Origin: Enoplolaimus lenunculus
Taxonomy: Eukaryota > Nematoda > Enoplea > Enoplida > Thoracostomopsidae
NCBI GenBank assembly: GCA_030248215.1
Contig: JASANG010000308.1
Coordinates: 1 to 64,000, forward strand
Direction of reading: 5' to 3'
DNA length: 64,000 nt
Positions 58,458-64,000 of the stretch are shown piece by piece (within the stretch, counting starts at the first letter, position 1; each line of letters starts with the position of its first letter). Made by a program: the position numbers and the translations under genes. The notes under the pieces were generated by a model. The model did no database searches. It worked only from the letters and a program-made list of their open reading frames with translations, and was not told the origin of the DNA.

Positions 58458-58706
58458 TTAAGGTTTGGCACAAGATCCAAACGAATCTATGACCGTTTCG
58501 TTCCAACACTGGATATTCGACTAAGTATACTTTGTGGAATTCTACGTTAATGCAGTATGAAAACCGAATCCTTCACGAAAATATTGCTGCGCGCAATGGT
58601 GCTGGCACGAACCCACGACGTACGGATTGGCGATTCACGGCTGTAATCACTGAGTTGTGCAGTGAAGAAATGTACGCTACAATGACTGTCTATATCTCAA
58701 TCGAGT

Positions 58707-58855
58707 TTAGCATTTGCCACAAACAAGCGGACACATTATGTGCATTGCAGAAAAATACGTATGACAGTAACCTTGTTTTGCAAGACTTTCACATTTTGGC
58801 AGGAAATTTTGACAAGGGGGATGGCCGATATGCTCCGCAATATCGAAACGGTTAG
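58707..58855 (-). CDS. Exon: ShKT domain and stop
   Basis: Acceptor TTTTGTTTCAG, phase 1. PPCQNFLPKCESLAKQGYC then HTYFSAMHIMCPLVCGKC and stop: the six-cysteine ShKT pattern, complete. ShKT modules bind or block partners such as ion channels, or simply act as accessory domains in secreted enzymes; the role here is unknown. Confidence 0.9.
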
Positions 58856-61800
58856 CTGAAACAAAACAAATCGTTGAAAAGTGATCCAACTAATACACGG
58901 GGGCAGTAAAAGTGTTTATTCTGTGACGTATGCTTTAATTTTAACAACGCGTCTGCTTTAGTCATGAGAACTAGAGCCAATGTAAGGAAGAGGGCCGTAA
59001 AAGTAGTATACACATATTCCTAAGCCTAAGCCTAACGGTAACACTGAAAAGCTTACTCTATTGGAGTCCCACAGAAAAATGTTCCGCCTCTGATCTTTTG
59101 CTAACCAATGATTGGCCAGGCCGGATCCACGCGACGGGGGAAGATATCCAATATTTTTCACATTCGGATATCCGGAACCCCAGCTTTAATTGTAGAATGT
59201 TTAAATGTTTTTAGCAAAATCACTAAATGGCATCAGTTTTTCTTGCATTCTCCGTCTGAAACGATTCTTTAATAAAACAAGATTTGTTACAAACTAACAA
59301 TAGGTGCTACACACATTTGAGAATTTTCGTCCGAAAACGAACCACGTATTGATTGTTACTCCCACTTACCATTCTCTGCAGTTAAAAAATGACCCTCGAA
59401 ATGTTTGCTGCATTCGCTATTTTTTGAAAATTTAAAAAAGCGGTGAATATTTGGATGCCTCGCCTGTTCTAGAAGAAAAATTAAACATTTTGAAACTTTT
59501 GTACTTGAATATCCGTTTTCCGTTTCCGTTATTTTCACCATCAGTTTAAACCCTGTTCTTGGTCACACATACCTGGAACTATAGTAATTCCGCTATCTTG
59601 TTTGGCCAATATTTGATCTGCCATCGCAACCGTTCCGTACCAAGTTGCAACTGCAGTGGGAATAATATGCGTCGGCGGAAGACTAAATTTCGATGTTACG
59701 TACCGCAACGAACGACGCCCGGATTCGTCCTTGAATACCTCAGGCCACTGCATGACGTCACTGCGAGTCGGTGGCAGCTCGACAAGATAAGCGAATTTCG
59801 TACCCAAAACACCTTTGACCCAATCTACTGATGATCCTGTTGTTATGTCTAAAATAGCAATTTTTTCCTCAGAATCAAGGACGGAATGGCGCATTTATAC
59901 AGAAGTATTTCGTCTCAACCACGACAGAATGGCTGACCAAACTTGCGTCCGTATTCTCAAATGGCTGTAATTGCCAAACTGTCAATTTGCAATAGGTTTT
60001 CGAATAAGCAAACTATAGTGAGTTAACCAATGAAAAATTTGTTAAACCAAAAAAATAAAATATCTTGTAACGGTTCAAACTTGCTACCAATGCATTGAAC
60101 AGGGCCGTAACAGTGGAATAAGAACATTTCTAAGCATAAGCCAAAACCTAATTTAAATGAAAGAATGAGCTTACACTTAAGTTTAAGCCTAAACCTGAGC
60201 AAAAAAATAGTCTAAAGCCGAAGCTTACTCTATTGCAGTCCCAGAGAAAACGTTTTGTCGCAAAGCCTATCTCCATGGCACGATAGATCCTACACGCTGC
60301 TTAACATGCTAGTTTAGTGTGCTGCGGTGCGAAATTAAACAAGACCCGTAAGCAGTTGTCTGGAGTTTAAATTTTCAAAATTGTACACCAGACTCCGCTG
60401 AAACGTGCTGGAATTTTAAACTTACACAACGTATCTGCTTTTGATCCGATTTTATAGTACTGGCCGGACAGTTCCATTTGTCTTTGTGCTTTTTCGGCCA
60501 CAAATTGCTAAAAAATTCAAATATTTTTATTGCTCTCAGGTTTTTGTACAGTTTACCAACATTTACGCTTAGGATTTTACGTTTAAGCTTAGGAAAAACA
60601 TTTCATATGCCACCCCATATATAGATCAGAGACGGACCGTTTTTCTGCGGAGCTGAAATAAACTAAGTTTAACCTTCAGACTGTTTTTATACTTAGGATT
60701 ACGCTTAGGCTTAAGTATAGGCTATCGTTACGCTTCGGTTTATGACTCTGTTTATACCACTGTTACAGCATATTCCTACACATTGGCCTATATGTCTATT
60801 ATTAAGCCTTTACTCAAGCATAAACCTTAAATGTTGGTATGGTGTACAAAGCCATACGGCCCATGTATAGAAGAGGGCCGGAACGGTAGTATAAGCATAT
60901 TCCTAAGCCTAAGCCAAAGCCTAAGCCTAAGCAAAAAAATTAGTCTAAAGCTTAAACTGACTCTATTTATAGCCCGTCCGGAAAACGATCCGGCCCTGTT
61001 CTATGCATGGGCCATAGTTTTTATGGTTACGCAATTTAAACTTACCAATTCAAACCAATCTCGTGGTTTCGCTCCATTCGCATGACCATACGGATACAAC
61101 CAGAGTTGCCCAGCAGAATGTAGCGTTAAATAGCCTTGTAAATTCGACGAAATCATCTTCAAGTAACGAGCAACAGCATCCGCTTCCGGTTCACTAAACG
61201 GATACAACCCGTGGAATATTTCTTTGCACTCGGACGTGGAGCTACCACCGTCTGAAATAAAATTGTTTAAAGTTTACCGTAACCTATAAATATGCATATA
61301 AATTTATTAATAAAGTTTGCCGAATTATATTCATGGCTGAGGTGGCAGTAACGCGTTGGGTTGCAATTAGTATTGTTTATCAATATTTGAAACTATAAAC
61401 ATTAATTTTGCCTACTTTACTTTATAGGCATATAGCGCAGTATTCCAAACATTAGCGTGTGTCATGTATATACTAGTTTTTAGTATACTTTTAGTGAAAC
61501 TTGGCAAATGTATTGAAAAAGCCGAAATCTGAAGCCAAAGGCGGAACTAAACCAGAATTGCCAGCTGTATATATGCCTGATATTTTTAAAGGTAAATTTG
61601 CATCATCAAGAATTAGGCATTCGAACAAAACACCAAAAAGTTAAACCACAGGCAGATATAGACCGGGGACTATAGTTTGTTAGAACTAATATCGTATGTA
61701 AACATACATTATTCTGTTGGGCTGTAATAGATTAAGCTTAAACTATAGACTATTGTTTTGCTTAGGCTTTGGCTTGATTAAAAGCTCATTCTTAGGCTTA

Positions 61801-63536
61801 GGCCTAATCTTAGGATTAGGTTTAATAGGAGTATGCTGGCCCATGTATAGAACAGGGCCGGAACAGTAGTATGCGCATATTCCTAAGCCTACCTAAACCT
61901 AAGCCTACGCCTAAGCCTAAGCGTATGGATGAGTCTATTCCTAAGCCTAAGCCTAAGCCTAAGCAAAAAATTAGTCTAAAGCTTAAACTGACTCTATTAT
62001 AGCCCCTCCGGAAAACGATCCGGTCCGTTCTATACATGGGCCAGTATGTTTATACTACTGTTACGGCCCTGTTCTATACATTGGCCAAATTGGTTACTTG
62101 AAAAATGCCAATCGAAATTTCTGTTCAAATCAACCCCGGAACATTTCCTGTCAGCTAAATGTCGGTTTGGATTGCGATTTTTTCGCCACATTCGATCCTA
62201 AAACTGCCCAATCGAAAACATTGCGTGGTCAATGACTGCTGGTCTTGAACTGAAAATGATTTCATTTTAAGCTTTTGGCTTAAAATGTTGTTGAAGCCGT
62301 TCAAATTTATTCATGAGATTAATTCAATTTGATAATCAAACAGCAAAGAGCTTGCAAAAAATTTGTATTTAATTTAAATGAAAGATACATAAACGCTTTC
62401 TTCTGCGTAAACTTTAAGCTTTATTTTCAAATCTCAATTGATCGTTGACAACTTTTCAAGCAAGAATTACTCATTCCCTTCATGATCCTGCAGACGTCAA
62501 TGTAGTGGCTGATCCAGTAACCATCCAAAAGTTGGGGTCGCGCAAGATATAGGTATACTGGGAAAAAACTCGCTAGCGAAGTGAGCAAGCATGCGCACGT
62601 CATTTTAGTGTTCAACTTCAATGGAAAATCTTGGTTTTGAAACCTGTTGAAGGAGCCTAGACCGCATGAATCGCCAGTGTATCAATGTTTATAAGTATAT
62701 ACATATGTACCTATGACTATAAGTAAATTATATTGTCTGCATGACAGACATGTAAAAATGGTGACATGGCGTACACAAGTTATTGTGAAACGATGCATTA
62801 GTTTAATAAAGAGTGTATTTAGAGGGGTACAGCCAGTGGCGGATCCATGGGGGGCCAACCCAGCCGTGGCCCCCCAACAGCAACTCGACAAAAATTATAT
62901 AGAGTGTCAATTGCTGTTCTACGAAACAAATTGAAATCCATAACCGCTAATGCTGAAACATTTTCCGAAATTATCAGGCAGTTCCAACTGATTCAAAACA
63001 GAAACGGATATTGCTGAAGCTGACTGGATTTTGCTCTTTCAAAACTGAATTGGCTTCCGAATCCGAGCCTTTAAATAATTTAACGAACGTAAGAAAGTCA
63101 ATTTTATAGCAATATTTCGTGTTTATATATGGGTCAAAAATAAGTTTATTACCTGTGAAATTTTGCCCCCCCCCCCATTTTGAGATCCTGGATCCGCCAC
63201 TGGGTACAGCCTCTGCGAACCATGGCACTTTATGTATCCGGCATCAAAAATGCTCCGCTTATATACAGTTTAATTTAGAGTTATTGCATGTGACCGTTAC
63301 CCAAATCTAAATAACGAGTTTCGGCCAAAAATGCAACGCCTTGCAGTACAATTTATGCCATGTGGAAACCCAGGATTTGCATTTTCTTGTATCTGGTTTT
63401 ACAAGCATACAAAACAAAAACGTACCACGTTTCGGCTGTACTCATATCCGTCAGGATTCATCATTGGAAGAATGTACCAATCGATTTCGTCCACAAATTG
63501 TGTAATTTTTTCGTCACGTCTATACGCCGCTGTTAG
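58707..63536 (-). CDS. M14 metallocarboxypeptidase (A/B type) with C-terminal ShKT domain, 3' six exons
   Basis: Six minus-strand exons join in phase into 307 codons plus stop. They cover the second and later parts of an M14A zinc carboxypeptidase, which removes C-terminal residues from peptides, and a ShKT module. Residues equivalent to bovine CPA Arg127 (RMWRK), Asn144-Arg145 (VDLNRN), zinc ligand His196 (HSAGQLW), Tyr248 (TLY) and catalytic Glu270 (YLVEL) are present. Position 255 is Val (GSSVDW), which suggests a preference for hydrophobic C-termini (A type). Tyr198 is replaced by Ala. The exon with the HxxE zinc motif, the propeptide and the signal peptide lie beyond the window. Probably secreted. 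Confidence 0.9.
59573..59848 (-). CDS. Exon: M14 catalytic core C-terminal part
   Basis: Phase 1 to 1. GSSVDWVKGVLGTKFAYLVE contains the catalytic Glu; KFSLPPTHIIPTAVATWYG is the typical end of the fold. The segment TRSDVMQWPEVFKDESGRR is an insertion relative to pancreatic enzymes. Confidence 0.92.
60092..60283. mobile_element. CTTAGG-family MITE
   Basis: CCAATGCATTGAACAGGGCC at the left, CCTAAGC runs and TTAGTCTAAAGC inside, then GCAGTCCCAGAGAAAACG and CTATCTCCATGGCAC at the right. It lies in a carboxypeptidase intron. Confidence 0.65.
60426..60507 (-). CDS. Exon: short M14 exon
   Basis: Phase 0 to 1, 82 nt. QFVAEKAQRQMELSGQYYKI then GSKADTL, matching the Ala-rich helix and YxxGSxADTxY of M14 enzymes. 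Found by phase and motif; it joins its neighbours exactly. Confidence 0.88.
60858..61013. mobile_element. CTTAGG-family MITE, well preserved
   Basis: GGCCCATGTATAGAAGAGGG to CTATGCATGGGCC, with CCTAAGCCTAAG and AAAAAATTAGTCTAAAGC inside. It lies only 32 bp from the donor of the carboxypeptidase exon at 61046. Confidence 0.85.
61046..61251 (-). CDS. Exon: M14 core with zinc-ligand His
   Basis: Phase 1 to 0. GGSSTSECKEIFHGLYPFSE, PEADAVARYL, GYLTLHSAGQLWLYPYG then the donor after DWFEL. HSAGQLW carries the third zinc ligand. The C in SEC pairs with the C of the preceding exon (RKCSGVD) in related enzymes. Confidence 0.93.
61838..62042. mobile_element. CTTAGG-family MITE nested in another copy
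   Basis: GGCCCATGTATAGAACAGGG to CTATACATGGGCC. Flanks AGTATGCT (61830-61837) and AGTATGTT (62043-62050) look like an 8-bp target duplication. The flanking sequence, about 61710-61837 and 62043-62086, is an older copy of the same family that ends GGCCCTGTTCTATACATTGG. Confidence 0.85.
62098..62197 (-). CDS. Exon: M14 substrate-binding region
   Basis: Phase 0 to 1. DRMWRKNRNPNRHLADRKCS then GVDLNRNFDWHFS. Holds the Arg127 and Asn144-Arg145 equivalents that bind the substrate carboxylate. Starts 12 bp beyond the end of a MITE. Confidence 0.93.
62834..63202 (-). mobile_element. hAT-type MITE, CAGTGGCGGATCCA family, copy 3
   Basis: Ends CAGTGGCGGATCCATGG and CAAAATGGGG... inverted, closing at GGATCCGCCACTG. 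Exact 8-bp duplication GGTACAGC (62826-62833 and 63203-63210). 369 bp, interior unlike copies 1 and 2. Confidence 0.93.
63426..63536 (-). CDS. Exon: M14 core, NPDGY region
   Basis: Phase 0 to 0, 37 codons. LTAAYRRDEKITQFVDEIDW then YILPMMNPDGYEYSRNV, the conserved PxxNPDGYEY segment. This is the most 5' exon found. Confidence 0.93.
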
Positions 63537-64000
63537 CTGAAGTGCAAATCTACAAAAGTCTCTGGGTCACATGTTTCGTAGTTCCGATACAATTTAGTTC
63601 ATTAAAATTTGTCGTTTTAACCTCTGATGTATAAAATAATCATGGTTAATAAAAAGGGATGCTAGTCATTTGGGCTTCGGGCCTCCCACCATTTTCATCC
63701 TGTCAAAGCAAAAGGTGTGTATCTGAAAACCCAACATAGGAGCAAGATTTAAGCGCACTTGTGTGCTAAAATTAGGAAGCTCTTGGCCTCCAATTTCATT
63801 GTCTCGTTTTATACTTGAGTATAAATTGTCAAAAAGTGTGATAAACCGTTGAAACCCATGGGTCTACTTTTATACTGTAATGACCCGAATAAGCGGGTGT
63901 GGCGTAATAAGATTGGGGTCCCCATTTTGAGTTCCAATCAAAAACAGTCGGAGCCTTAACAAGAATCCGTAAGCGGATAGTCTCTGAACCCTAATTAGAG
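63537..64000. other. Intron of the carboxypeptidase gene, window edge
   Basis: No M14 exon is recognised. From about 63881 a repeat segment begins (TGTAATGACCCGAATAAGCG, then GTCCCCATTTTGAGTTCCAA), shared with the interior of the hAT element at 21694. Confidence 0.55.

Larger units (their letters stand above)
56107..58706. other. Intergenic region between convergent genes
   Basis: Contains the GC-rich palindrome at 56614, half a CTTAGG element at about 56245-56310, another CTTAGG element at about 57700-57835 and the tRNA-like unit at 58387. No protein-coding signal recognised; the small open frames here lack domains and splice context. Confidence 0.6.

Overview
This is a window of an invertebrate animal genome. 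It is AT-rich, with short exons, GTAAGT-type donors and introns full of small DNA transposons. The mix of Sushi, C-type lectin (CTLD) and kringle modules on one seven-pass receptor suggests an invertebrate deuterostome, most likely a tunicate. That assignment is inferred from gene content and is not proven.

Positions 1-56106 (+ strand) are dominated by one very large gene, read here as about 50 exons. All coordinates come from matching splice sites, reading phase and domain content. The order is kringle, Sushi, CTLD, Sushi, CTLD, Sushi, CTLDs (one complete CTLD exon lies between the parts of another), Sushi, CTLD, six Sushi, CTLD, a run of sixteen Sushi-type exons, a threonine-rich (ACA)n mucin-like stalk, a last Sushi, a 14-nt linker exon, and six exons spelling a secretin/adhesion-type seven-transmembrane domain. 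A seventh exon adds a short basic, cysteine-bearing tail with an overlapping AATAAA. The 5' end (start codon, signal peptide) was not found and may lie upstream. Nearly every extracellular exon is phase 1-1, the classic mark of exon shuffling. The assembled coding sequence exceeds 3,100 codons. No GAIN/GPS or hormone-receptor domain is visible between the ectodomain and TM1. This is the most interesting object in the window.

Positions 56107-58706 are intergenic, with palindromic repeats and a tRNA-like element. On the minus strand, 63536-58707 holds the 3' six exons of a metallocarboxypeptidase (M14, A/B subfamily) that ends in a six-cysteine ShKT domain. Its 5' exons, including the HxxE zinc motif, lie beyond 64000.

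The introns carry many small transposons. They include hAT-type MITEs with visible 8-bp target duplications (3299, 21694, 29665, 62834), a CTTAGG-rich palindromic family (with one copy inserted in another at 61838), a GC-rich palindromic family with GGTTGCGCTATAC termini, and a piggyBac-like TTAA-flanked element with a tRNA-like core. There is also one broken Ty3/Gypsy-type LTR retrotransposon at 48967-52747, with nearly identical LTRs and a 4-bp target duplication, in the intron between the TM4 and TM5 exons. A 67-bp minisatellite, a 25-bp tandem array and two short tandem duplications are also present.
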